NCBI GenBank assembly: GCA_027364635.1
Contig: DAHXOZ010000016.1
Location: 1 to 32,714, forward strand
Reading direction: 5' to 3'
DNA: 32,714 nt
Source of the DNA: a bacterium
Lineage (GTDB): Bacteria; Bacteroidota; Bacteroidia; Chitinophagales; Chitinophagaceae
Of this stretch, positions 9,211 through 19,196 are shown piece after piece (within the stretch, counting starts at the first letter, position 1; the number at the start of each line of letters is the position of its first letter). A program made the position numbers and the translations under genes. A model generated the notes under the pieces. The model saw nothing but the letters and a program-made list of their open reading frames with translations, made no database searches and was not told where the DNA came from.

Positions 9211-10206
9211 ATGAAAACGTTTACTTTCTTTCTTTTTTTATCTCTTATTTATTTTCCCGGGATTGCCCAGGATACCACTTATGCGCAACGACTCGGTTTT
9301 CCCAAAAACGCCCGCGTAATTATTCTTCATATGGATGATGCAGGCATGTCTTTAAGTTCTGATCGTGGCATAGAAAAAGTTTTTGAAAAGGGAGTCGCTA
9401 ATTCAACGAGTGTAATGATGCCTTGCCCCTGGGTGCCGCAGATAGTCCGTTATATTGAAGATCATCCAGGAATTGATGCCGGATTACATCTCACGCTTAC
9501 TTCTGAATGGAAAGATTATCGTTGGGGTCCACTTGCAGGAGCAGCTGCTGTCCCTGGTTTAACAGATTCTACTGGTGCTATGTGGTCCAATGTTCCGGAT
9601 GTAGTAAAAAATGCCAGCGCAGAGGAAGTGGACAAAGAGATTCGCGCTCAACTGGCTCGAGCCCTAAAAATGGGGTTTCATCCGACTCACCTGGATTCGC
9701 ATATGGGAACTTTATTTGCAAGTAATGCATTTCTTGAAAAATATATTCAGTTAGGCATTGAAAAACAAATTCCGGTAATGTTTCCGGGTGGCCATGATTC
9801 TTACATAAGCAATGAGATGAACCTGGTGTCACAGAATCTCAGGTACTTTCAACATTTGGGTAAAATGATTTGGGATGGGGGATTACCAGTGCTTGATGAT
9901 CTTGTTAACAGCAGTTATGATTGGAACCCTCCTGCGGCTATTGCCCAAAATGATGGTGCTTTAACCAAATGGCGTGTGGGTTTGTACGAAAAAGCAATGT
10001 TGCAATTAAAGCCCGGTGTAACTATGGTAATTATGCATTGCACTGATCCTTCTTCCATATTTTCTGAAATCAGCGATAGCGGTGATAAAAGAAAAGCGGA
10101 TATGATGGCTATGCTTGATCCCGGGTTTAAAAAATTCCTTAGGGATAACGGATTTATTTTAACCACATGGCGCGAACTGATGGAACGAAGGAAAAAAGTG
10201 AAGTGA
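9211..10206 (+). CDS. ChbG/YdjC-type carbohydrate deacetylase, secreted
   Basis: VIILHMDDAGMS, DAGLHLTLTSEW, HPTHLDSHMG; signal peptide MKTFTFFLFLSLIYFPGIAQ. ATG at 9211 preferred over the TTG at 9208. Confidence 0.88.
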   Translation: MKTFTFFLFLSLIYFPGIAQDTTYAQRLGFPKNARVIILHMDDAGMSLSSDRGIEKVFEKGVANSTSVMMPCPWVPQIVRYIEDHPGIDAGLHLTLTSEWKDYRWGPLAGAAAVPGLTDSTGAMWSNVPDVVKNASAEEVDKEIRAQLARALKMGFHPTHLDSHMGTLFASNAFLEKYIQLGIEKQIPVMFPGGHDSYISNEMNLVSQNLRYFQHLGKMIWDGGLPVLDDLVNSSYDWNPPAAIAQNDGALTKWRVGLYEKAMLQLKPGVTMVIMHCTDPSSIFSEISDSGDKRKADMMAMLDPGFKKFLRDNGFILTTWRELMERRKKVK

Positions 10207-10313
10207 TCATTTAAAAACGTATTTACTGATCTGTTTATGAAAGTTATTCAATCTGAAACTTCCGGAAAGTATTTGTTGGTTTTGCACTGAACATGGTTTT
10301 CGTCTTCATCAAA

Positions 10314-11231
10314 TCAATAATAAAGCGGAGAAAAAACCATTTTATGGTTTGTAATATTCCATTCTAATGCAGGTGAAGGCATTTTAAAAATATTTAGCCA
10401 CGATGGATAAGAAATAGAATTATTTGCAGAAAATGCCCCGCTTATTCCAAAAAACAACTTTCTTTGCCTTGTGAAAAGAGGTATTGCTTTACCATCAACC
10501 GAAGAGGGATTAACAACTGCACCTGTCATACCTGAAGCTCCATAACCAATATCTCCGGTTAACCAGTTCGGAAAATTAACTTTATGAAAAAAAGATGAAA
10601 GATTGAAAGAAAGCCAGTAACTCTGTCCATTATAATCTTTTAGCATTCGCTCCGGTAAAGTACTCCCTAATTCACCCGGATTATATTTCGCAAAAATCGA
10701 AGGATGGTAGGAGTATTGCATCATTATCCGTTGCTGATGCCAAAGGGCCTGTTGCGCGCCAAATATTGTAATACCGCTTACATTAGCCATCATATCTCCG
10801 GGGGAAAACCCCCATTGGGACGAAAATCCATCTGATATCTCTATCATTGACATATAAGCAAGCGAAGTTCCAATACCGATCCATAAAGACAATGTTTGAT
10901 TTATTCCTGTCCATCGCATGACATTGTATTGGAAAGCAGCAATATTATAAGCCGAAGTTGCATGGCCTACCTTATCCATATTTAGCCATTCATCATTGTC
11001 ATTAAAAAAATGAAAATGGCTCTTAGGAAATTTTTTATACCAAAGGTATTGTAAGCCAATGGTAGTAAGGGTAGTAAGCCCGGCTTCACCTATTAATACA
11101 ATATGAAAACGATGCCTGTTAAAGGTGTCCGAGTAAGGTAAAAATCCCTGCTCTTTAGCTTTTTGTGCATTGCTAAGTGATGGAATGATAAATAGCAAAA
11201 TAACCAAGGTTAAATTTCGGCTCTTTTTCAT
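10314..11231 (-). CDS. DUF2279 (YfiM-like) family protein
   Basis: MDKVGHATSAYNIA...SDGFSSQWGFSPGDMMANVSG typical of the family; MKKSRNLTLVILLFIIPSLSNAQ signal peptide supports the start at 11231. Confidence 0.75.
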   Translation of the reverse strand: MKKSRNLTLVILLFIIPSLSNAQKAKEQGFLPYSDTFNRHRFHIVLIGEAGLTTLTTIGLQYLWYKKFPKSHFHFFNDNDEWLNMDKVGHATSAYNIAAFQYNVMRWTGINQTLSLWIGIGTSLAYMSMIEISDGFSSQWGFSPGDMMANVSGITIFGAQQALWHQQRIMMQYSYHPSIFAKYNPGELGSTLPERMLKDYNGQSYWLSFNLSSFFHKVNFPNWLTGDIGYGASGMTGAVVNPSSVDGKAIPLFTRQRKLFFGISGAFSANNSISYPSWLNIFKMPSPALEWNITNHKMVFSPLYY

Positions 11232-11232
11232 T

Positions 11233-14200
11233 TTAAAACTCATTATGCGTTTGGGAAAGATCCGGGTTTTCATTGTCATCATTAATTTGGTGTGTATCAA
11301 ATTTCCTATAAGCCCTCGCAAAAAAGTGAGGGAAAATTAAAAGCGAAAAAAACATCGCACATATGATACCGCCAATAACCACTCTTGCTAAAGGCCTTGA
11401 GCTTTCTGAACCGATACCATGTGAAATTGCTGCAGGCAATAACCCTATTGCTGCCATTAAAGCGGTCATGATAACGGGCCTTACTCTTGAATTAACTCCC
11501 AATCTTATTGCTGCATAAAGTGATTGATGTTGCCCTTTTTTTCTAATATCGAGATTATGTTTGAACTCTGTTATTAACAAAACACCAAACAGTATGCAAA
11601 TACCGAATAAAGCTATAAATCCAATTCCGGCAGAAATACTAAAATTGGTTCCTGTAATAAAAAGGGCTGCAATACCTCCAACAATTGCGAATGGAACATT
11701 GAGAAAAACCAGGCCGGCATCCTTAAAATTTCCGAACATGGAAAAAAGCAAAAGAAAAATAAGCAAAAGGCTTATTGGCACTACCTGTTGCAATCTTTTT
11801 ACAGCCCTTTGTTGATTTTCAAAATCACCCTCCCATGTCATTGTATATCCGTTTTTTAGCTTTATGGCCTTATCGATTTTGGCTTGAGCTTCCTTTATGG
11901 TACTACCCATATCTCTACCTCTTATAGAAAATTTTATAGCAGAATATCTTTGATTGGCATCTCTAAAAATAAGGCAAGGCCCGGTTTTGGTAGTAATATT
12001 TGCAATTTCTTTTACAGGCACTTTGGATCCACTTTCAGTAGGTACCATAAGGTTTCCAATATCCGTTTCCGATTTCCGGTATTCTTCAGGTATCCTTATA
12101 CGGATATCAAATTTTTCAATGCCTTCATATAATTGGGATGCAGCTTTTCCCCCTATTGCCATTTCGATAACCGCATTGGCGTCGGCTGTGGCCACTCCAT
12201 ATAATGCCATTTTTTGTTGGTTAAGATCAATATCCAATTCAGGTTGACCAATATTTCTTATTACTCCAAGGTCTTTTATTCCTTTTACTGTTTTTAAAAT
12301 CTTATAAACTTCATCCGCTTTGTCTTCCATATAATTAAGAGAATCACCAAATATTTTTACAGCAATAGAGCCCTTAACACCTGACACAGCTTCCTCAATA
12401 TTATCTGTGATTGGTTGTGAAAAATTGAGATCAGCTCCGGGAATAACTGATAAACTTTTATTCATCTCACTCACTAATTTTTCTTTGGTGATTTTTGGTT
12501 TCCACGAATCCTCAGGGTAAAGCAATACATCGAATTCGTTGTTATAAAAGCCTGCCACATCAGTCCCGTCATCAGGCCTTCCCGTTTGTGAAACCACATG
12601 TTGAACCTGAGGAAACTGAATCAGTTTTTTTCGCACCAGGTTAGCCACTTCTACAGATTTATCGAGCGAGATACTATAAGGCAATTGTACTCTAACATAA
12701 ATTGAACCTTCGTCAAGCTCGGGAAGAAATTCCGAGCCCAGGAATTTAAAAGAAAAAAGCCCAAAAGCGATTACAACCAATGATACAATAATAGAAGTGC
12801 GTTTATGCCTTGTGGTAAAAGCAAATCCCTTCAGCATAAACCCGGTTATGTGATGAACAATTGGATTATGTTTCTCACGTATATTTTTTCTCAATAATAA
12901 ACTGATTAATACCGGTACTAAAGTTAAGGTTATGATTAGAGCACCTAGCAGTGCAAAACCAAGCGTATAGGCAAGCGGTGAAAATAGCTTTCCCTCTACT
13001 TTTTGAAAGGAAAAAATGGGTAGTAAAGCAGCAATAATTATTAATTTGGCAAAGAAGATAGCCTTACCCAACTCAGCTCCTTTATTTTTTAATAATCCCA
13101 ATTTTGATACTTTATTGAACCGCTCCATCCCCATATCTCTGGCCTTTTGATCGAGTACCACAAAAATGCCCTCCACCATTACTACTGCACCATCAATTAT
13201 GATCCCAAAGTCAATGGCGCCCAGGGATAAAAGATTGGCTGACATACCCATTAGCCTGAGGCAAATAAAAGCAAATAACAAAGAGAGGGGAATTACTATA
13301 GAAACAATTAATGTCGTCCGCCAGTTAAACATAAATAGCGACACTATTAAAGTGACAAGTAATATGCCTTCTATCAGGTTATGTAAAACTGTATTGGTAG
13401 CAAAATGGATAAGGTCTTCCCTATCATAATACGGAACAATTTTAGTATCAGATGGTAACACCTCTGCATTTACTTTTGCCACTTTGGCTTTTAATGCCTC
13501 CATGACCCTCGTGGGATTTTCTCCCTTACGCATTAAGATGATTGCTTCTACTGCATCATCATTATTTACAATGGTTCTTTTTCCTGCTGAATCAATGGCA
13601 TCGGTTCTGCCTACATGTCCAAGCCGGGGCAAATTCGAAATTTCTACATCCGCCAGATCTTTTACCAATACCGGAATCCCATTTACATTTTGTACAATTA
13701 TATTTTTTATTTCATTCACATCATTTAACAGGCCGATTCCGCGTACAACGTAAGCCTGGTTATTTATATTAATTACGTCCCCTCCAATATTGATATTACT
13801 TTTAGTTACGGCATTATAAACATCAAGTGGTGTTATACCCAGATTACTTAATTTTCCCGGATCTACCCTTATTTCAAAAGCCTTGGTTTCTCCGCCGAAA
13901 CTAACAACATCAGCTACTCCGGGAACCGATCTCAATTGCCGGTCAACCACCCAGTCCTGTAAAGTCTTTAGTTCACGCGGATTTCTTATTTTACTTTCCA
14001 AAGTATACCTGTATATTTCTCCGGTGGGGCCTGTCGGCGGCTGGATAGATGGAGAAACGCCTTGTGGCAGATCAGCATTTGAAATAAGATCATTTACTTG
14101 TATCCTTGCCTGCTCATTAGTAACATTGTCTTCAAAAACAAGTTTTATATACGACAAACCAAAAATGCTTGTTGAGCGTAAACTTATCTTGCGCTGAACC

Positions 14201-14433
14201 GGGTTCATTGCGATTTCAATGGGTATGGTAATAAATTTTTCAATTTCTTCAGCGCTTCTTCCGGGCCATTGCGTTATGATCGTTATTTCAGTATTGGTTA
14301 CATCAGGGAATGCTTCAATTGGCATATTCCTGAAGGTTATTATTCCAATTACCAGCAAGCAAGCTGTAGCAAATAGTATAAAATATTTTCTTTTAAGGGA
14401 GAAGGCTATAAAAGCCTTGAGTATCTTTAACAT
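11233..14433 (-). CDS. czcA: CzcA/CusA-family RND heavy-metal efflux pump (HME-RND)
   Basis: 1066 aa; MPIEAFPDVTN, GAIDFGIIIDGAVVMVE (divalent-type acidic TM4 motif), SRVRPVIMTALMAAIGLLPAA. Confidence 0.93.
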   Translation of the reverse strand: MLKILKAFIAFSLKRKYFILFATACLLVIGIITFRNMPIEAFPDVTNTEITIITQWPGRSAEEIEKFITIPIEIAMNPVQRKISLRSTSIFGLSYIKLVFEDNVTNEQARIQVNDLISNADLPQGVSPSIQPPTGPTGEIYRYTLESKIRNPRELKTLQDWVVDRQLRSVPGVADVVSFGGETKAFEIRVDPGKLSNLGITPLDVYNAVTKSNINIGGDVININNQAYVVRGIGLLNDVNEIKNIIVQNVNGIPVLVKDLADVEISNLPRLGHVGRTDAIDSAGKRTIVNNDDAVEAIILMRKGENPTRVMEALKAKVAKVNAEVLPSDTKIVPYYDREDLIHFATNTVLHNLIEGILLVTLIVSLFMFNWRTTLIVSIVIPLSLLFAFICLRLMGMSANLLSLGAIDFGIIIDGAVVMVEGIFVVLDQKARDMGMERFNKVSKLGLLKNKGAELGKAIFFAKLIIIAALLPIFSFQKVEGKLFSPLAYTLGFALLGALIITLTLVPVLISLLLRKNIREKHNPIVHHITGFMLKGFAFTTRHKRTSIIVSLVVIAFGLFSFKFLGSEFLPELDEGSIYVRVQLPYSISLDKSVEVANLVRKKLIQFPQVQHVVSQTGRPDDGTDVAGFYNNEFDVLLYPEDSWKPKITKEKLVSEMNKSLSVIPGADLNFSQPITDNIEEAVSGVKGSIAVKIFGDSLNYMEDKADEVYKILKTVKGIKDLGVIRNIGQPELDIDLNQQKMALYGVATADANAVIEMAIGGKAASQLYEGIEKFDIRIRIPEEYRKSETDIGNLMVPTESGSKVPVKEIANITTKTGPCLIFRDANQRYSAIKFSIRGRDMGSTIKEAQAKIDKAIKLKNGYTMTWEGDFENQQRAVKRLQQVVPISLLLIFLLLFSMFGNFKDAGLVFLNVPFAIVGGIAALFITGTNFSISAGIGFIALFGICILFGVLLITEFKHNLDIRKKGQHQSLYAAIRLGVNSRVRPVIMTALMAAIGLLPAAISHGIGSESSRPLARVVIGGIICAMFFSLLIFPHFFARAYRKFDTHQINDDNENPDLSQTHNEF

Positions 14434-14443
14434 CTGTTTTTTT

Positions 14444-15532
14444 TTAATCGTTCATAGCTTCATAAATTAATAAAGCATTGGAGGCAATCACTTTATCACC
14501 TACATTAATACCACCTGATATATAGCTCTTATCTGCATTAGTTCCAATTATCTTCACCGGAATTATTCTTATGTCAGAAGGGGTATGGTATACCAACACA
14601 AAATATTCACTGTTATCAAAAATCAAAGCGCTGGAAGGGATACACAAGGCATTACTATCCTTTTGATTGATAACGTTTACGCTGGCAAACATTTCAGGCT
14701 TTAGGGCATAATCATTATTGGGTAGCTGCACTCTTATCTTCATTACTTTATTAGTTGGATCCAGCACATTTAATACTTTATCAACTTTACCTTTAAATAC
14801 TCTTCCCGGATAGGATAATGTCGTTACCTCGGCTTCCTCACCAAGGCGCACCTGGCTGATGTTGGATTCATACACATTGGCAATAATCCATACATTCTTC
14901 AGGTCAGAAATGGTAAACAGATTACTATTGTTATCACTTCGGATAGCCATGTTGTTATTCACTTGTTTCTCCACTATAAAACCACTGATAGGTGCACGCA
15001 CAACAAACTCGCCATTACTATTGCCACCATTTATCTGGAGGACCTCGCTGGCCCGCGACAATTGCGATTGAGCTTGTTTATACATTTGTTGGGCAGTGAT
15101 ATAATCTTTTTCAGACATCATGCCGCTCTTATACATATCTTCAGCAGCATCCCTGTTTTTCTCAGCTATGAGAAGATTGGTTTTAGAAGTAACCAGGTCA
15201 CTGCCATAACCTGCCATTTCACCACTTCGTATCACTCCAAGTTTTTGCCCTTTTTTTACATAGTCACCCAGTTGAACATTTACATCGGAAATGATGCCGC
15301 TGACCATCGGGAAAATCCTGTTTACTTTTTCTTCGTCAAAAGCTACTTTGCCGGTTAGTGTCAGCGAATTTACAAGCGGGCAATTCATCACGCTGTCTAT
15401 TTTGAGGGTTTTCAACAAAGAGTCTGCTATAACATATTTCTGTTTTGGTGCTTCCTGGCCTGAATCACGGCAACTGAAGGTTATTATAGAAGTTGCCAGT
15501 AATAAAGGGAAAAAAATTTTATGGGTAATCAT
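14444..15532 (-). CDS. czcB: RND efflux periplasmic adaptor (CzcB/CusB-like lipoprotein)
   Basis: 362 aa; lipobox-like TFSC; FPMVSGIISDVNVQLGDYVKKGQKLGVI; RAPISGFIVEKQVN; adjacent to czcA. Confidence 0.92.
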   Translation of the reverse strand: MITHKIFFPLLLATSIITFSCRDSGQEAPKQKYVIADSLLKTLKIDSVMNCPLVNSLTLTGKVAFDEEKVNRIFPMVSGIISDVNVQLGDYVKKGQKLGVIRSGEMAGYGSDLVTSKTNLLIAEKNRDAAEDMYKSGMMSEKDYITAQQMYKQAQSQLSRASEVLQINGGNSNGEFVVRAPISGFIVEKQVNNNMAIRSDNNSNLFTISDLKNVWIIANVYESNISQVRLGEEAEVTTLSYPGRVFKGKVDKVLNVLDPTNKVMKIRVQLPNNDYALKPEMFASVNVINQKDSNALCIPSSALIFDNSEYFVLVYHTPSDIRIIPVKIIGTNADKSYISGGINVGDKVIASNALLIYEAMND

Positions 15533-15573
15533 GTTTTGAATATTTTTATTGAGGGATTCTCTTTAATTAGACA

Positions 15574-16848
15574 TTATTTATTAAAAACAATTTTTCCGAT
15601 AGAAAAATTGAGCTGCTCCAATGCACTCATTTTATTAAACCGGAGTTGATTAAGTTGTAGAATATTTTCTTTATACGAATCATAAAAATCCAGAAACTCA
15701 AGCATCGTAATATTCTTCTTTTGATAATTTGCTGTAACCTCCTGAATTAAATTTTTATTTTCTTCATCAAATTTTGGATCAAAGCTTTGTAATAATTTTT
15801 CCGAACGCAAAGCTGTAATATAATTGGTGGTAACTTCACTTTTCACCTGGTCAAGTCCGTTTTCCAATTGCAGTTTACTTTGTTCCACCTGTATCCTGGC
15901 GTTACTTATATTTCCCTGGTTACGATTAAAAAAAGGAAGAGGGATACCAATTCCAATGCCGTTATAATTTTTTACATAACTGCCCAGCCTGTCGTAATTG
16001 GCAGTTACAGTTATGTCTGGTTTTGCATAAGCTTGCTGAAGAGTAAGGTTATTGTTACTGTAAATAATGCTTGCATTCAACGCTTTTAAATCCGGGCGGT
16101 TTGCAAGTGCTGAATCAATTAATTGCTGGTAATTCATATTGGAAACTACATTTTCATTCAACATTTTAATGTCCGGATTTGGAATAATATATTTTTCAGG
16201 GGAGACTCTTAAGATTAGTTTTAATTCAGCCTGTATATTATTTATATTAGTTTGCAATCCATCATATTCAGCCTGTAGTGAATATAGTTGCGATTTAAGA
16301 CGTATTACTTCCATCGGTGCCATGTACCCTTTGCTTACCTGTTCTTCAAATGCATGAACTAATTTTTGTAATGAAGAAATTTCCAAATCATATAATTTAG
16401 AGGATTGTTCAAGGAAATAAATATTATAAAAATCATTTCTTAATATATACCGGAGCGTTCGAAGGAGGTCATAAAATTGGAACTGAGCGATATCAACACC
16501 TGACCTGGCAAGATTTATCGCTTTATTTCTTTTTCTTGCAAGCAGGATTAATTGAGAAACCTGTATTTGGATTTCTGGTTCAAAAAACCGATGGCTAAGC
16601 GTATTATAAAATCCATTTGAATAATCAAATTCCGGATTGTTGTACAAACCGGCAGTAATTACTGTGGCTTTGGCTGAATCAATACTGTACCTCTGAGACA
16701 GCAGTGAAAGGTTTTTTGAGAGAAAAGAATCTTCAGCCTGCTTCATGGTAATAACCAGGGAATCCTGAGTTCTGTCTATACTAAGGTTCTGGCTTTTGGA
16801 ATCTGCCAAACATAAAATGAATAAAATGGTCAGATAAATCTTTGTCAT
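15574..16848 (-). CDS. czcC: TolC-family outer membrane efflux protein (CzcC-like)
   Basis: 424 aa; repeated coiled-coil OEP domains (NRPDLKALNASI, GIGIPLPFFNRNQGNISNARIQVEQSK); operon context. Confidence 0.9.
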   Translation of the reverse strand: MTKIYLTILFILCLADSKSQNLSIDRTQDSLVITMKQAEDSFLSKNLSLLSQRYSIDSAKATVITAGLYNNPEFDYSNGFYNTLSHRFFEPEIQIQVSQLILLARKRNKAINLARSGVDIAQFQFYDLLRTLRYILRNDFYNIYFLEQSSKLYDLEISSLQKLVHAFEEQVSKGYMAPMEVIRLKSQLYSLQAEYDGLQTNINNIQAELKLILRVSPEKYIIPNPDIKMLNENVVSNMNYQQLIDSALANRPDLKALNASIIYSNNNLTLQQAYAKPDITVTANYDRLGSYVKNYNGIGIGIPLPFFNRNQGNISNARIQVEQSKLQLENGLDQVKSEVTTNYITALRSEKLLQSFDPKFDEENKNLIQEVTANYQKKNITMLEFLDFYDSYKENILQLNQLRFNKMSALEQLNFSIGKIVFNK

Positions 16849-16992
16849 TTAATTGATTTTGCTAAATAAATTATTTGATACCCAATGAAAAATTTCTCTT
16901 TCAAAGAGTAATCAGCCTATCGGAGATGTAATGAATGAATAAATGAAGGGCTTAAAGCAACGAAAAAAGATTGCTAAAGCATAGCAACAAAA

Positions 16993-17376
16993 TCAAAGTG
17001 TTTTTGGGGGAGGGGGATTGATCTCGTTTATGTAACGGAAGTAGTATTTATTAACGAATGCAATATAAATTTTCTTATTTATCAGAGAAGAGGTGGAAAT
17101 TCGGATAGGTTCGATTTGCTGGCAAACTAATTCAAATTGTTTTTGCATTTGCCATTCCTTGTGTTGCCTGTCTTTGGATTCGGGAATGGCATTATCATAT
17201 TTCAAAATATCTTCAACAATAAATTCAACAAAAGTATCTACGTAATTAAAATTAGCGGCATTAGGTACATAAGAAGGCATTCTTGCACTTGGGCAATCTA
17301 TGCTCATATTCAAAATTTGCAATGCAATAATGAATGCAAAAAACCTATATGCTTTATTTTGAAAGTGGGTTATCAC
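16993..17376 (-). CDS. Small exported protein of unknown function at the head of the Czc-like operon
   Basis: 127 aa; hydrophobic N-terminus, then NYVDTFVEFIVEDILKYDNAIPE and C-terminal INPPPPKTL; same strand, ~145 bp upstream of czcC. Confidence 0.6.
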   Translation of the reverse strand: MITHFQNKAYRFFAFIIALQILNMSIDCPSARMPSYVPNAANFNYVDTFVEFIVEDILKYDNAIPESKDRQHKEWQMQKQFELVCQQIEPIRISTSSLINKKIYIAFVNKYYFRYINEINPPPPKTL

Positions 17377-17528
17377 GAGAAATAATTCACAATATTACCA
17401 GAGTTCTTGTTAAGAAGGATATAATTAAACACTTTTTTTTAAATTCATTTCTAAAACAAAATTAATATTTTTAAAGTATAGTTGTTAATGATCAAATATT
17501 TTTTTAAAAGGAATCAATATTATTTACC

Positions 17529-17541
17529 AGTAAACAAACAA
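17529..17541 (-). promoter_or_regulatory. Recurrent intergenic motif TTGTTTGTTTACT, copy 2
   Basis: Exact 13-mer; points to the small exported protein/czcCBA operon. Confidence 0.5.
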
Positions 17542-17573
17542 AAAATGTATTTTTCTTTTTTGAGAAGGGATGA

Positions 17574-18731
17574 TTAGATCCATTCTTTGGTTTCAATCAA
17601 AGTGGCTTTACGTGAATGAATAACATCTTTTTTATTTCGTAATGAACCACCTTCTTTTTTAGCAAGTACTTTTTTAATTTCAGCAATGATGCTCAATGCA
17701 ATTTCTTCTGGTGTTTCTGCACCTATTTCCAATCCTGCAGGTCCGTATATTCTATTCAATTGATCAAGGGTTATTGCAATTCCTTCTTCCTGCAATTCAT
17801 TCAACATTCTGTCGAGTTTCTTTTTAGGACCGAGCATTCCGATATATTCAACATCCTTTTGCAACAAGGCTTTCAGCATCGCCTTATCATAATTGTAATT
17901 ATGTGTCATCATTACAAATACTGTTTGCTCATCCATTGGAATTTGCTCCAATACCTTTTCAGGCTTGCTCACCAGCACCTGGCAGGCACTTACAAAACGA
18001 TCAGGCTTTGCATGCGTATTTCTGCCATCAGCAATTCTCACTTCCCAACCAATGGAATCGGCTATTTGCATCATTGGAATGGCATCATTTCCGGCACCAA
18101 TAATCACCAGCGAGACAGGAGGCGGTAAGAATTCTATGAAAGCGGTAAAAGAATTGTTTTGAGAACTATAATTTTTGAAGAATGATTTTTTTTGCTTTAA
18201 TGACTTTCGGGCGTCTTTAAAAATTCGGTCTTCTGATTCTTTAAAAATTAGCTTTCCTGAAAATTTTCCATTCTCCTCTAAAAGCAGTGTGGTTCCTGGC
18301 TGATTATTTCTTTTATCTTCTAAAGAGAAAATAGTAACCAATACAGTTTCCTGTCTTTTACTAACGGCTTTTTTTAATAATTCTATTGGATTGTTTTCAT
18401 TAACAGCATTTATTGGTTCAAACAAGACCTGTATAATTCCTTCGCAACCCAACTGCAGGCCAATGCCAGCATCTTCTTCATTACTTGTATCATAGGTGAC
18501 CAATTTTGATTGCTGCTGCGATAGAACAAGCATTGCTTTTCGTAATGCATCTCCTTCCAAACATCCACCGCTAATGGCACCTGTAAGTTTTCCATCATCG
18601 GTAACCAACATACGTGCGCCCGGCCGTCTATAGGAAGATCCATTTACATGAACCACAGTTACAAGTGCCGCTTGTATCCGCTTTTTCTTTGATTCTTCAA
18701 AAGCGTTTATAAGATGAATTATTTCTCTCAT
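17574..18731 (-). CDS. XdhC/CoxI-family molybdenum-hydroxylase maturation factor
   Basis: 385 aa; VHVNGSSYRRPGARMLV, GAISGGCLEGD, Rossmann VIIGAGNDAIPMMQIADSIGW. Confidence 0.92.
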   Translation of the reverse strand: MREIIHLINAFEESKKKRIQAALVTVVHVNGSSYRRPGARMLVTDDGKLTGAISGGCLEGDALRKAMLVLSQQQSKLVTYDTSNEEDAGIGLQLGCEGIIQVLFEPINAVNENNPIELLKKAVSKRQETVLVTIFSLEDKRNNQPGTTLLLEENGKFSGKLIFKESEDRIFKDARKSLKQKKSFFKNYSSQNNSFTAFIEFLPPPVSLVIIGAGNDAIPMMQIADSIGWEVRIADGRNTHAKPDRFVSACQVLVSKPEKVLEQIPMDEQTVFVMMTHNYNYDKAMLKALLQKDVEYIGMLGPKKKLDRMLNELQEEGIAITLDQLNRIYGPAGLEIGAETPEEIALSIIAEIKKVLAKKEGGSLRNKKDVIHSRKATLIETKEWI

Positions 18732-18743
18732 TACTTCGAAATT

Positions 18744-19154
18744 CTATTTCCGGAGTTCTTTCACTTTTTCCGGCAAAACAGGTTCTTTCATTTTATTGCC
18801 AAATGAATTGCGGGTATAATTTAATACATCTGCAATCTGCTCATCGGTTAAATAATTGAGGGGAAGCATTTGCCCGTTGTAGGTCGTATCGTTCACAACG
18901 ATCTCGCCGGTTTGACCGTTAAGCACTACATCAATCAAAGTATTAATAGATTTTTTTAAGTAATCTGATTTTGCCAAAGGCGGATAAACACCTGGTGTTG
19001 AATTCCCGGCTTCCATGTGGCAAGTGATGCAATAGGTGGTGTAAACTTCTTTGCCACGCTCAATGCTTTTGGCAAGATCATATTTTTGATAAAACGCCGA
19101 GCTGATAAAAAATATACCTATACAGGCAACAGATGCTATTAAGGCCTTCTTCAT
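18744..19154 (-). CDS. Cytochrome c (single heme, exported)
   Basis: 136 aa; N-terminal signal, YTTYCITCHMEAG (CxxCH), MLPLNYLTDEQIADVLNYTRN. Confidence 0.92.
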   Translation of the reverse strand: MKKALIASVACIGIFFISSAFYQKYDLAKSIERGKEVYTTYCITCHMEAGNSTPGVYPPLAKSDYLKKSINTLIDVVLNGQTGEIVVNDTTYNGQMLPLNYLTDEQIADVLNYTRNSFGNKMKEPVLPEKVKELRK

Positions 19155-19196
19155 ATTTTCAATAATTTAGGATACAAATTTATGTACGATTTACCA

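Noticed and set aside
9203-9213. TATTTTTG directly abutting the ATG of the ChbG-like gene as a promoter
   Set aside because: It would place the transcription start inside the ORF and no -33 TTTG is present; likely AT-rich coincidence.
11883-14470. Several 70-100 aa + strand ORFs antisense to czcA/czcB
   Set aside because: Low-complexity translations without recognisable domains, fully inside well-supported minus-strand genes; shadow ORFs.
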